A DNA stretch of 6,799 bases from Flavobacteriales bacterium (GCA_020437875.1 JAGQVR010000154.1:1-6799); one strand, 5' to 3'. Counted from the first letter of the stretch, positions 1 to 6,027 are shown. Translations and numbers: made by a program. The notes: a model not told the origin generated them from the letters alone.

Positions 1-553
1 CGATTACCGCGAGCAGGTGAGGACCACCCTACCTGGAGCTGAACCCAACGACAAGGACTACATCTTTCTTACCTGGGTGATGAACAACCTGCCCGTGGGG
101 CTGATCGGACTGTTGTTGGCGATGATCTTCTGCGCCGGCATGGGCAGCACGAGCTCACAGCTCAGCGCATTGGCCACCACCGCCGTGGTGGACGTGTTCC
201 GGAAGCCCCTGGAAGGCCGGGACACGGTCCTCAGCACCAAATGGGCCACGGTGGCCTTCGGGATACTGGCACTGCTCTTCGCCGCCATCTTCCCGCTATT
301 CGACAACCTGATCCAAGCGGTGAACATCCTCGGGTCGTTGTTCTACGGCACCATCCTCGGCATCTTCCTGGTGGCCTTCTTCCTGAAAATGGTCCGGGGA
401 ACGGCAGTCTTCATCGCAGCGCTGATCGCGCAAGCCGTGATCCTGTTCATCCATTTCGGCGACTTCGAGGTGGCCTTTCTTTGGTACAACCTGATCGCCC
501 CGGCCATCGTGGTGGTGCTCTCGGTCGGGTTCCACTTGGTCACAGGAAAGTGA
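1..553 (+). CDS. Sodium:solute symporter family (SSS) transporter, C-terminal part (5' end outside window)
   Basis: The reading frame is open from base 2 to the TGA at 551-553, giving 183 visible codons, so the gene starts upstream of the window. The first long segment, with LPVGLIGLLLAMIFCAGMG followed by STSSQLSALATTAVVDVFRKP, matches the SSS-family helix that carries the small Ser/Thr-rich stretch contributing to the Na2 sodium site, followed by the conserved Asp-hydrophobic-aromatic-Arg end. About four further membrane helices follow (around WATVAFGILALLFAAIFPLF, NILGSLFYGTILGIFLVAFF, FIAALIAQAVILFIHF and LIAPAIVVVLSVGFHLV). The protein should sit in the inner membrane and import a solute driven by the sodium gradient. 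The substrate cannot be read from this part. By alignment from memory with vSGLT, the first of the two adjacent Na2 serines is Gly here and the second is Ser. There is no clear terminator after the stop codon. Family assignment is fairly sure, substrate unknown. Confidence 0.85.
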   Translation, partial: DYREQVRTTLPGAEPNDKDYIFLTWVMNNLPVGLIGLLLAMIFCAGMGSTSSQLSALATTAVVDVFRKPLEGRDTVLSTKWATVAFGILALLFAAIFPLFDNLIQAVNILGSLFYGTILGIFLVAFFLKMVRGTAVFIAALIAQAVILFIHFGDFEVAFLWYNLIAPAIVVVLSVGFHLVTGK

Positions 554-733
554 TCTTTGGTGAAGCTGGCAGCCCGCGCCGCTTGATGGCTGTACCTAAC
601 GGTTCCGACCTCTTTCCAAATCGGATCGACAAGCGCCCATTATTTGTCGACGAGCACAGTGGATCACCTGGATATGAGCGGCATGGACCTATGAGAATAG
701 CGCCTCGAAATGCTTCGCGGTCCTGCTCAAGTC
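554..733. other. Non-coding spacer after the symporter gene
   Basis: I see no supportable gene, RNA or T-tailed terminator here. The only structure is a 7-bp inverted repeat, TCGACAA at 626-632 and TTGTCGA at 644-650, with an 11-nt loop and no following T tract. It could be a weak hairpin or chance. The far end of the spacer leads into the candidate promoter of the T9SS cargo gene. Confidence 0.6.
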
Positions 734-766
734 TTTTGGAACCACCCGTCCCAGTGGTTTACTTTG
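734..766 (+). promoter_or_regulatory. Candidate Bacteroidota-type promoter for the T9SS cargo gene
   Basis: The primary sigma factor of Bacteroidota recognises a -7 box TAnnTTTG and a -33 box TTG/TTTG about 19-21 bp upstream. Here TTACTTTG (759-766) matches the -7 box in all but its second base, and TTTTG (734-738) lies 20 bp upstream. Transcription would begin near 771-775, giving a leader of about 30 nt before the ATG at 802. The leader is A-rich near the start and has AGGAA only 1 nt from the ATG, too close to work as a normal Shine-Dalgarno sequence. Assignment rests on motif match and spacing only. Confidence 0.55.
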
Positions 767-801
767 TGCCTTAACGCTGACCTAACAACCCAAATAGGAA
801 A

Positions 802-2754
802 ATGAGCAAATTCTACGTTTCTGCACTGGCGCTCGCCCTCGTCGGCTCCGGTGCACATGCCCAGTCCTCGACTGGCGTGGAGAAAGCAAACAAGCGGTAT
901 GACGGCAGCGCCGTCAACACCCGTTTCGCCGGATCGACCCGGTTGGACGGTGGCATGCAGCGCGACGCGTTCTGGTCGGAGGACTTTTCCGGCGGTGACG
1001 TGCCTGCTGGCTGGACCAACGTTGACGATCTGACCCCGGTGGGTGAGGAACCCGTGATCTTCCAATGGAGCGATGACCCAACGGCCGTGGAAGTTGCCGC
1101 CCTTGGACACGAGCACATGCTCCAGTTCAATGCCAGCGGCGCTTCGAACGGATACCTCTGGGCGAACTCCGACCGCGGTCTGACTTCTGCTCCTGCCGAG
1201 AACCACCTCACCCGCCTCACCACGGGCCTCATCGACTGCTCCGGTCAGACCAGCGTGCTCTTCAGCATGCAGAGCGTGATCGGTGTGTTCGACAACGATG
1301 CAAGCGAGTTCGTCAAGGTGAAGGTCAGCACCAACCTGATCGATTGGACGGATTTCTTCCCATTCCCCTGCCTGGTGACCGGCGCCTCCGCTCCTCCGTG
1401 CAGCCGCTTCTCCGCCAACCCGGAGATGGTGAACGTGGACATCACCTCGGCCGCTGCCGGCCAGCAGATCTACCTGCAGCTTGAGTGGCAGGGTGGCTGG
1501 GAATACTACTGGGCCATCGATGACCTCGCCCTGTCCAGCCTGCCTGACTACGAGATCGAGATGAACTACGCCTACACCAGCACCACCGGCAATGGTGAGG
1601 AATATGGCCGTATCCCGACCGACCAGCTGCCCGACATGATGAACGTGGGTGCTGAACTCTTCAACCTCGGTCTCGGTGAGCAGACCGGCGTTGCCGTTAA
1701 CGTGGCCTTCTCGGATGCCGATGGCAACCCCGTTGCTGGCTTCGACAACAGCATCGGTGTCGCTCCGATCCAGTCCGGTGAGACCGTGGTGGCTGATGGC
1801 AACATCAACTTCCCGAGCGGCGTGGGTCTCTACAATGTCGACTTCACGATCACCGGTGACAACATCGCCCTTGACCTCGACCCCTCGAACAACTCCGCAG
1901 CACGGAACTACGAGGTGACCAATGACGTGTACAGTATCGATGCGATCGGCAACCACCCGGATGGTACGGAGCAGCTCCAGCAGTATGGTACCGCCACTTG
2001 GACCGACAACGCTGAGGCCTACTACATGAGCATGTACGTCATCAACAACACGATGCAGGCCACCGGCGTGATCGTGGAACTCGGACCTGCCACCGTGGCC
2101 GCCGATGGCGCTTCCATCGAGGCCTTCCTGGTGGACACGATCGACGTCATCCAGCTGCCTGCAACCGTTTCCAACTGGATCGATGGCGTCACCTCCGGCA
2201 ACCATGAGATCACCGCTGCGGATGTTGCAGCAGGTACCGTTGGCCTTCAGTTCAGCCAGCCGGTGACCTTGAGCCCGGGTGCGTACTACGCTGTGGTGCG
2301 TGTGTCCGGTTCCGGAACCGTCTCCACCACCAGCGCAACGGACGGTGAGGTGTACATCCTGGATGACAACACCGTGCCCCAGCCGGCCTGGACCTCGGCG
2401 ATCTACCTGCCGATCGACTTCAACGATGACGGCACCGAAGGCCGCCACAGCTACACCAACGGTACGGCCTACGCCATCCGCCTGACCAGCAATACCCAGG
2501 TCGGCGTGGAGGAAATGACCGAACTGGCCGGCGTGAGCATCTTCCCGAACCCGACCAACGGCGTGTTCCAGATCAGCAGCGACCGTACGGACATGCTCTT
2601 CGTGGAAGTGACCGATGCCCTCGGCAAGGTGGTGCACAAGACGAACTTCTCCGCACTGGCCACGGTCGACCTGAGCGATCTGGCCGCTGGTGTGTACAGC
2701 GTTGCCGTGAGCAGCGCCACCGAGCGCACCGTGCAGCGCGTGACCATCAAGTAG
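802..2754 (+). CDS. Secreted protein with type IX secretion type A C-terminal sorting domain, function unknown
   Basis: The 650-residue protein begins with a classical signal peptide (lysine at 3, hydrophobic core 5-15, AHA just before Gln21), so it should cross the inner membrane by Sec with cleavage after Ala20. Residues about 57-250 look like a beta-sandwich jelly-roll of the MAM/cleaved-adhesin kind: FWSEDFSGGDVPAGWT at the start and WAIDDLAL (237-244) near the end. This module has three cysteines, at 146, 190 and 200. Residues about 250-375 resemble a CARDB/Ig-like module (gain of N-terminal strands, ending LDLDPSNNSAARNY), and about 377-565 form another beta-rich region. Residues about 576-650 are a T9SS type A sorting domain (GVSIFPNPTNG, then DALGKVV, LAAGVYSV and a basic end). 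It is therefore probably exported across the outer membrane and cell-surface attached or released. No catalytic motif is visible, so an adhesive, matrix or gliding-related role is only a guess. The gene has its own candidate promoter and terminator and is probably monocistronic. Confidence 0.88.
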   Translation: MSKFYVSALALALVGSGAHAQSSTGVEKANKRYDGSAVNTRFAGSTRLDGGMQRDAFWSEDFSGGDVPAGWTNVDDLTPVGEEPVIFQWSDDPTAVEVAALGHEHMLQFNASGASNGYLWANSDRGLTSAPAENHLTRLTTGLIDCSGQTSVLFSMQSVIGVFDNDASEFVKVKVSTNLIDWTDFFPFPCLVTGASAPPCSRFSANPEMVNVDITSAAAGQQIYLQLEWQGGWEYYWAIDDLALSSLPDYEIEMNYAYTSTTGNGEEYGRIPTDQLPDMMNVGAELFNLGLGEQTGVAVNVAFSDADGNPVAGFDNSIGVAPIQSGETVVADGNINFPSGVGLYNVDFTITGDNIALDLDPSNNSAARNYEVTNDVYSIDAIGNHPDGTEQLQQYGTATWTDNAEAYYMSMYVINNTMQATGVIVELGPATVAADGASIEAFLVDTIDVIQLPATVSNWIDGVTSGNHEITAADVAAGTVGLQFSQPVTLSPGAYYAVVRVSGSGTVSTTSATDGEVYILDDNTVPQPAWTSAIYLPIDFNDDGTEGRHSYTNGTAYAIRLTSNTQVGVEEMTELAGVSIFPNPTNGVFQISSDRTDMLFVEVTDALGKVVHKTNFSALATVDLSDLAAGVYSVAVSSATERTVQRVTIK

Positions 2755-2771
2755 GATCGTCCTCGATACTG

Positions 2772-2803
2772 AAAGGGCCGCCTCCAACGAGGCGGCCCTT
2801 TTT
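2772..2803 (+). terminator. Rho-independent terminator of the T9SS cargo gene
   Basis: A perfect 12-bp stem, AAAGGGCCGCCT (2772-2783) with AGGCGGCCCTTT (2790-2801), extends by one more C-G pair to leave a 4-nt CAAC loop. It is followed by a run of five T (2799-2803). It begins 17 bp after the TAG stop. The A run at the foot of the left arm could give some function on the opposite strand, but no gene reads into it from that side. Confidence 0.92.
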
Positions 2804-3010
2804 CGTTCCTGGACCTCGCAGTCTCCATCCGGACCGGGGCTGCTGAACTTGAACCATTGCGGCACGACAGGATGCGTGTCCGCAGTTCCATCATCGGTTC
2901 AACGGTCGACGATACCCATCCACGTGCGGTTGGAAGCCGGGATGGTACGCTGGTCCCATGAATGGATGGTCCGTCCGCCGTCCATCGTGGCACCCAAAGA
3001 CCCCCCCAGA
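2804..3010. other. Gene-free convergent spacer
   Basis: This stretch lies between two convergent genes, with a terminator at each end. Reading frames in it are short or are extensions of antisense frames, and none has a recognisable product. It contains several GGATGG/CCATCC-like motifs, including an imperfect inverted repeat (2913-2921 with 2940-2947, one bulged C), and a run of seven C at 3001-3007. I recognise no tRNA, small RNA or mobile element in it. Confidence 0.6.
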
Positions 3011-3035
3011 ACGACAACGCCCTCCGAAGAGGGCG
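3011..3035 (-). terminator. Candidate terminator of the DUF2911 gene with UUCG tetraloop
   Basis: On the - strand the RNA reads CGCCCUC-UUCG-GAGGGCG (bases 3035 down to 3018), a 7-bp GC-rich stem closed by the extra-stable C(UUCG)G tetraloop. It is followed by the moderately T-rich TTGTCGTTCT. It starts 22 nt after the stop codon of the DUF2911 gene. The tail is interrupted by G and C, so termination may be partial. On the + strand the loop would be CGAA and no T tract follows, which favours - strand function. Confidence 0.65.
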
Positions 3036-3057
3036 CTGCACATTGATCCAATGTGGG

Positions 3058-3894
3058 TCACTTGCCTTTGCTCAGGGACTCGATCAGGTCACGGTTCATC
3101 TTCACATAGGCCTCATTCTTCGCCTCCTGGGCCATGGTCATGCTCTCGTTGGCGGTGGCGATGGCTTCCTTCGTCATGCCGTTGGCCGCCTGCGCACGGG
3201 CCAGGGTGTGCACGTGCCAGAACTTCTTGTCCATCTCAACGCTCTTCTGGGCCCAGGTGAGCGCTTCCTTGGTCATCACATTGCGATCGAGGCAGAAGCG
3301 GGCACTTCCGCCGTAGCCGCCGGCTTTCATATCGCCCTTGGCCATGGCCTCACGGATGTTGGCCAGCGCCTGCTCGGTCGCATCCGCCTGGATCGGTATG
3401 AGGACCTTGGTCTTCTCCCAGCGCAGCTCAAGCTCCGCACGATCATTCACCACGTTGGCGATATCAATGGTCAAGGTCTCCGTCAGGTCAGCCGCTTCGG
3501 CCTTGACCTTGATGGTCGCCACGTTCTCCTCCGCCTTGAATTCATCCTCACCCCAGAGTTCGGTGTTGCTGTTCAGGTGGACCACCCACACTTCCTTTCC
3601 GGGGACCGTGAACAGCGAGTACTTGCCTGCCTTCACGTCCACATCACCGAATTTCACAGGAGCACTGAACTCGATGGTGGTGTTCAGGTTGGCCCCGGTG
3701 CGCCACAACTTGTCAAAAGGCACCAGGTCACCAAAGATCACGCGGCCCTTGATGCTCGGGCGTGAGTACTCGACCTCCACATTGGTGAGGCCAACCACTT
3801 GTTGGACCTTGCCCTTCGGGCTTGGCTGCGGTAGGTCCTGGGCATGGAAGGCAGTGGCGACGAGCAAGGCCGCCGAGCTTAGGATCATTCTCAT
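3058..3894 (-). CDS. Exported DUF2911 domain-containing protein
   Basis: The 278-residue product starts with a short signal peptide (Arg2, hydrophobic 4-16, FHA before Gln19), so it is probably periplasmic after cleavage at Ala18. Residues about 25-170 match DUF2911, with the family's hallmark blocks VEVEYSRPSIKGR (YSRP at 43-46), LVPFDKLWRTGAN (WRTGAN at 64-69) and GKYSLFTVP (90-98). Residues about 180-278 are alpha-helical with TPR-like spacing (ALANIREAMAKGD, EALTWAQKSVEMD, HVHTLARAQAANGMTKEAIATANESM). The family is common in Bacteroidota and, as far as I know, has no established function. I chose the ATG at 3894 because it puts a basic residue and hydrophobic core directly at the N-terminus. 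The ATG at 3888 would also work, while the longer frame from 3939 starts inside the candidate -7 box and adds a non-signal-like stretch. The gene follows clpX by 67 bp on the same strand. Confidence 0.9.
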   Translation of the reverse strand: MRMILSSAALLVATAFHAQDLPQPSPKGKVQQVVGLTNVEVEYSRPSIKGRVIFGDLVPFDKLWRTGANLNTTIEFSAPVKFGDVDVKAGKYSLFTVPGKEVWVVHLNSNTELWGEDEFKAEENVATIKVKAEAADLTETLTIDIANVVNDRAELELRWEKTKVLIPIQADATEQALANIREAMAKGDMKAGGYGGSARFCLDRNVMTKEALTWAQKSVEMDKKFWHVHTLARAQAANGMTKEAIATANESMTMAQEAKNEAYVKMNRDLIESLSKGK

Positions 3895-3909
3895 GGGAAA
3901 GGGGTTTGG

Positions 3910-3924
3910 GCACGCTTGGCGTGC
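3910..3924 (-). promoter_or_regulatory. Small hairpin in the DUF2911 leader
   Basis: On the - strand GCACGC-CAA-GCGTGC forms a perfect 6-bp stem with a 3-nt loop. It lies between the candidate transcription start and the DUF2911 start codon, ending 15 nt before the ATG. No T tract follows directly, so it is a poor terminator for clpX. It could affect translation or mRNA stability, or be a protein site. The function is a guess. Confidence 0.35.
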
Positions 3925-3936
3925 GGGTTCAGGACC

Positions 3937-3944
3937 CAAAGCTA
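3937..3944 (-). promoter_or_regulatory. Candidate -7 box (TAGCTTTG) for the DUF2911 gene
   Basis: The - strand sequence TAGCTTTG is an exact match to the Bacteroidota -7 consensus TAnnTTTG. It lies in the 67-bp clpX-DUF2911 spacer and would give a leader of about 35 nt. No TTG is found at the usual distance upstream, where the clpX stop codon lies, so the promoter is only half supported. Read-through from the clp operon remains possible. Confidence 0.45.
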
Positions 3945-3961
3945 ACCCTTGCCGAACGCCC

Positions 3962-5197
3962 TCAGGCCACCCGCAGATTGCTCAGGCGGGACCGATCGAA
4001 CTTCTCGCGTGCATATCCAAGGGTGACGCGTAACTCGGTCGGACGTTCAGGCGCACCCGGCATCTCGTACATGGCGTCCGTCATGATCGCCTCACAAATG
4101 GAGCGCAGGCCACGGGCGCCCAGCTTGTACTCCAGGGCCTTGTCCACGATGAAGTCGAGCACCTTCTTGTCGAAGGTGAGCTTCACCTTGTCCATGTCGA
4201 AGAGTTTGACGTACTGCTTGATCAGCGCGTTCTTCGGCTCTGTTAGGATGCGCCGCAGGCTCTCGCGGTCCAGTGGATCCAGGTAGGTGAGCACCGGGAA
4301 GCGACCAATGAGCTCGGGGATGAGGCCATAGCTGCGCAGATCGGTCGGGCTCACGTACTGGAGCAGGTTCTCGTCGTTCACCCGCTGCTCCTTGCTGGCG
4401 CTGTATCCCACGGCACTGCTCTTCACCCGGCGTGCGATCATCTTCTGGATGCCATCGAAGGCGCCTCCACAGACGAACAGGATGTTCCGGGTATCGACCT
4501 GGATCAGCTTCTGTTCAGGGTGCTTGCGTCCACCCTGCGGTGGAACGCTAACGGTGCTGCCCTCGAGCAGCTTGAGCAGCGCCTGTTGCACCCCCTCCCC
4601 GCTCACGTCACGCGTGATGCTCGGGGTGTCGCTCTTCCGGCTGATCTTGTCGATCTCGTCGATGAACACGATGCCGCGCTCAGCCTTGGCCACGTCATAG
4701 TCCGCCGCCTGGAGCAACCGGCTCAATATGCTCTCCACGTCCTCCCCCACATAGCCCGCCTCGGTGAGCACCGTGGCATCGGCGATGGCGAAGGGGACGT
4801 TGAGCATGCGGGCGATGGTCTTGGCCAGGAGGGTCTTGCCACTTCCGGTCTCGCCGACCAGGATGATATTGCTCTTCTCGATCTCGACGTCATCCGTGGC
4901 CGAAGGCTTCTGGAGCAGACGCTTGTAATGGTTGTAGACCGCCACGCTCAGCACCTTCTTCGCATCGTCCTGACCGATCACGTATTCATCGAGGTGGCGC
5001 TTGATGTCGGCAGGACGCTGGATGATGAGGCTACCCTCCATCTCCGTTCGCGTCCGCTGGCTGAGCTCCTCGGAAATGATGTTCTGCGCCTGGGTGATGC
5101 AGCTGTCACAGATGTGCCCGGTGATGCCGGCGATCAGCACATTGGTGTCCTGTTTGTCACGTCCACAAAAGGAACACTTGATCTCTTTCTTATCCAT
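3962..5197 (-). CDS. clpX: ATP-dependent Clp protease ATP-binding subunit ClpX
   Basis: This 411-residue AAA+ unfoldase forms a hexamer that recognises tagged substrates and threads them into ClpP in the cytoplasm. The N-terminal zinc-binding domain has Cys8, Cys11, Cys30 and Cys33. Walker A is GETGSGKT (115-122), Walker B is IVFIDE (176-181), the pore-1 loop is GYVG (148-151), the RKH loop is at 224-226, the arginine finger is Arg299 in the GLIPELIGRFPV block, and the sensor-2 motif is GARGLR (360-365). The ClpP-docking IGF loop is represented by Val263-Gly264-Tyr265. Length is close to that of the family. The ATG at 5197 was chosen because it starts MDKKEIKCSFCG, the normal ClpX N-terminus. 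The frame runs on upstream to 5290, but those residues are unlike ClpX and overlap hairpins. No Shine-Dalgarno sequence is seen. It lies 149 bp downstream of clpP, as in the usual tig-clpP-clpX order. Confidence 0.97.
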   Translation of the reverse strand: MDKKEIKCSFCGRDKQDTNVLIAGITGHICDSCITQAQNIISEELSQRTRTEMEGSLIIQRPADIKRHLDEYVIGQDDAKKVLSVAVYNHYKRLLQKPSATDDVEIEKSNIILVGETGSGKTLLAKTIARMLNVPFAIADATVLTEAGYVGEDVESILSRLLQAADYDVAKAERGIVFIDEIDKISRKSDTPSITRDVSGEGVQQALLKLLEGSTVSVPPQGGRKHPEQKLIQVDTRNILFVCGGAFDGIQKMIARRVKSSAVGYSASKEQRVNDENLLQYVSPTDLRSYGLIPELIGRFPVLTYLDPLDRESLRRILTEPKNALIKQYVKLFDMDKVKLTFDKKVLDFIVDKALEYKLGARGLRSICEAIMTDAMYEMPGAPERPTELRVTLGYAREKFDRSRLSNLRVA

Positions 5198-5224
5198 GGG
5201 CTGGTTGTGCTGCGCCCCCGGGCC

Positions 5225-5241
5225 GGGCTTGCGCAAAGCCC
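5225..5241 (-). promoter_or_regulatory. Short hairpin 28 nt upstream of clpX
   Basis: On the - strand GGGCTT-TGCGC-AAGCCC gives a 6-bp stem with a 5-nt loop. The right arm is followed at once by CCCGGCCCGGG sequence that could form competing pairings. It is part of a run of hairpins in the clpP-clpX spacer. Pairing is seen directly; a role in clpX translation is speculation. Confidence 0.35.
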
Positions 5242-5253
5242 TGCAAGATACAC

Positions 5254-5285
5254 CGAAGGCCGGATGGTCGTCCACCCGGCCTTCG
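5254..5285 (-). promoter_or_regulatory. Very stable 14-bp hairpin between clpP and clpX
   Basis: On the - strand CGAAGGCCGGGTGG (5285-5272) pairs with CCATCCGGCCTTCG (5267-5254) around an ACGA loop. All 14 positions pair in the - strand RNA, one as G-U. In + strand RNA the same position is an A-C mismatch, so the structure suits the clp transcript. No T tract follows (GTGTATCTTG), so it is not a standard intrinsic terminator. It may block 3' exonucleases to stabilise the upstream mRNA, mark a processing site, attenuate, or bind a regulator. Confidence 0.6.
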
Positions 5286-5318
5286 TTCAATACTGATCCT
5301 CAGGGACTTGACATCTCG

Positions 5319-5337
5319 TCGCACCCTCAAGGTGCGA
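5319..5337 (-). promoter_or_regulatory. Hairpin just downstream of the clpP stop codon
   Basis: On the - strand TCGCACC-TTGAG-GGTGCGA makes a perfect 7-bp stem with a 5-nt loop, starting 9 nt after the clpP stop codon. The following CGAGATGTC is not T-rich, so I do not call it a terminator. It is the first of three hairpins in the 149-nt spacer. Confidence 0.4.
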
Positions 5338-5346
5338 ACGTCGTCC

Positions 5347-6027
5347 CTACTTCGTGTTGCGCAGCAGGACCTCGTCGATCATCCCGTAGGCCTTCGCCTC
5401 TTCCGAGATCATCCAATAGTCACGGTCACTGTCCTTCTCAACCTTGTCGAATGGCTGGCCACTGTGGTTGGCAATGATGTCATAGAGTTCCTTCTTCAGC
5501 TTCACGATCTCGCGCACGGTGATCTCCATATCGATGGCCTGGCCCTCGGCTCCGCCAAGCGGCTGGTGGATCATGACCCGCGCATGCTTCAGTGCACTGC
5601 GTTTCCCCTTGGCGCCCGCGCAGAGCAGGACCGCACCCATGCTGGCCGCCATGCCCGTGCAGATCGTGGCCACGTCCGGGTTGATGTACTGCATGGTATC
5701 GTAGATACCAAGGCCGGCATAGACGCTACCACCGGGGGAATTCATGTAGATCTGGATGTCCTTCTTCGCGTCCACACTTTCCAGGAAGAGCAGTTGTGCC
5801 TGGATGATGTTGGCCACCTGGTCGTTGATCCCGGTACCCAGGAAGATGATACGATCCATCATCAGGCGGCTGAACACGTCCATCTGGGCGACGTTCAGCT
5901 GACGCTCCTCGATGATATAAGGTGTGACCGAGGACCGTATGGCCGAAGTGGTGTAGCTGTGCAGGGTATTGCTGCTGATGCCGCGATGCTTCACGGCGTA
6001 CTTCTCGAATTCGTCTGTGGGGAACAT
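5347..6027 (-). CDS. clpP: ATP-dependent Clp protease proteolytic subunit ClpP
   Basis: The 226-residue serine peptidase assembles into a double heptameric ring that degrades polypeptides delivered by ClpX in the cytoplasm. The catalytic triad is Ser129 (GMAASMGA), His154 (MIHQPLGG) and Asp203 (DSDRDYWM); the His-Asp distance of 49 residues equals that of E. coli ClpP. The oligomer and substrate-strand motif YMNSPGGSV (94-102) is present. About 30 residues precede the block TPYIIEERQLNVAQMDVFSR, which is the form seen in Bacteroidota, and probably act as a propeptide that is cleaved on assembly. The ATG at 6027 is the only plausible start in that region. It is 46 bp after the tig stop codon with no promoter or terminator between them, so the two are likely co-transcribed. 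There is no Shine-Dalgarno sequence in front of the ATG. Confidence 0.97.
   Translation of the reverse strand: MFPTDEFEKYAVKHRGISSNTLHSYTTSAIRSSVTPYIIEERQLNVAQMDVFSRLMMDRIIFLGTGINDQVANIIQAQLLFLESVDAKKDIQIYMNSPGGSVYAGLGIYDTMQYINPDVATICTGMAASMGAVLLCAGAKGKRSALKHARVMIHQPLGGAEGQAIDMEITVREIVKLKKELYDIIANHSGQPFDKVEKDSDRDYWMISEEAKAYGMIDEVLLRNTK

Noticed and set aside
626..650. 7-bp inverted repeat as a terminator of the symporter gene
   Set aside because: The 11-nt loop is large, the stem is short and no T tract follows. It also lies 72 bp after the stop codon. It is kept only as a note.
727..2865. A 712-codon open frame on the - strand opposite the whole T9SS gene
   Set aside because: It is aligned codon-for-codon with the sense gene, so it stays open only because the sense gene avoids TTA, CTA and TCA. 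Its product is a His/Val/Gly/Asp-rich sequence with no domain, while the sense product has a signal peptide and sorting domain and its own promoter and terminator.
2900..2920. GGTTCAACGG as a possible tRNA T-arm
   Set aside because: The flanking bases do not form the 5-bp T-stem and no anticodon or acceptor stem can be found at the right distance.
3001..3007. Run of seven C as a possible phase-variation tract
   Set aside because: It is in non-coding DNA downstream of two convergent genes and outside any promoter, so slippage would have no obvious effect.
2849..3046. A 65-codon + strand reading frame in the convergent spacer
   Set aside because: No domain, no leader signal, and it runs through the - strand terminator hairpin. 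I see no support for it as a gene.
3041..3053. CATTG-ATC-CAATG inverted repeat right after the DUF2911 stop codon
   Set aside because: A 5-bp AT-containing stem is too short to be meaningful on its own, and the UUCG hairpin next to it better explains termination.
3895..3939. Longer N-terminus for the DUF2911 protein starting at 3939
   Set aside because: It would put 15 proline-rich polar residues before the signal peptide and place the start codon inside the candidate -7 box.
5198..5290. Longer N-terminus for ClpX starting at 5290
   Set aside because: The 31 extra residues are unlike any ClpX N-terminus, are encoded by the hairpin region, and precede a perfectly normal start at MDKKEIKCSFCG.
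4520..5296. A 258-codon + strand frame opposite clpX
   Set aside because: It is codon-aligned with clpX in antisense and has no recognisable product. The same explanation covers the + strand frames at 2962-3765 (opposite DUF2911) and 5308-6147 (opposite clpP).
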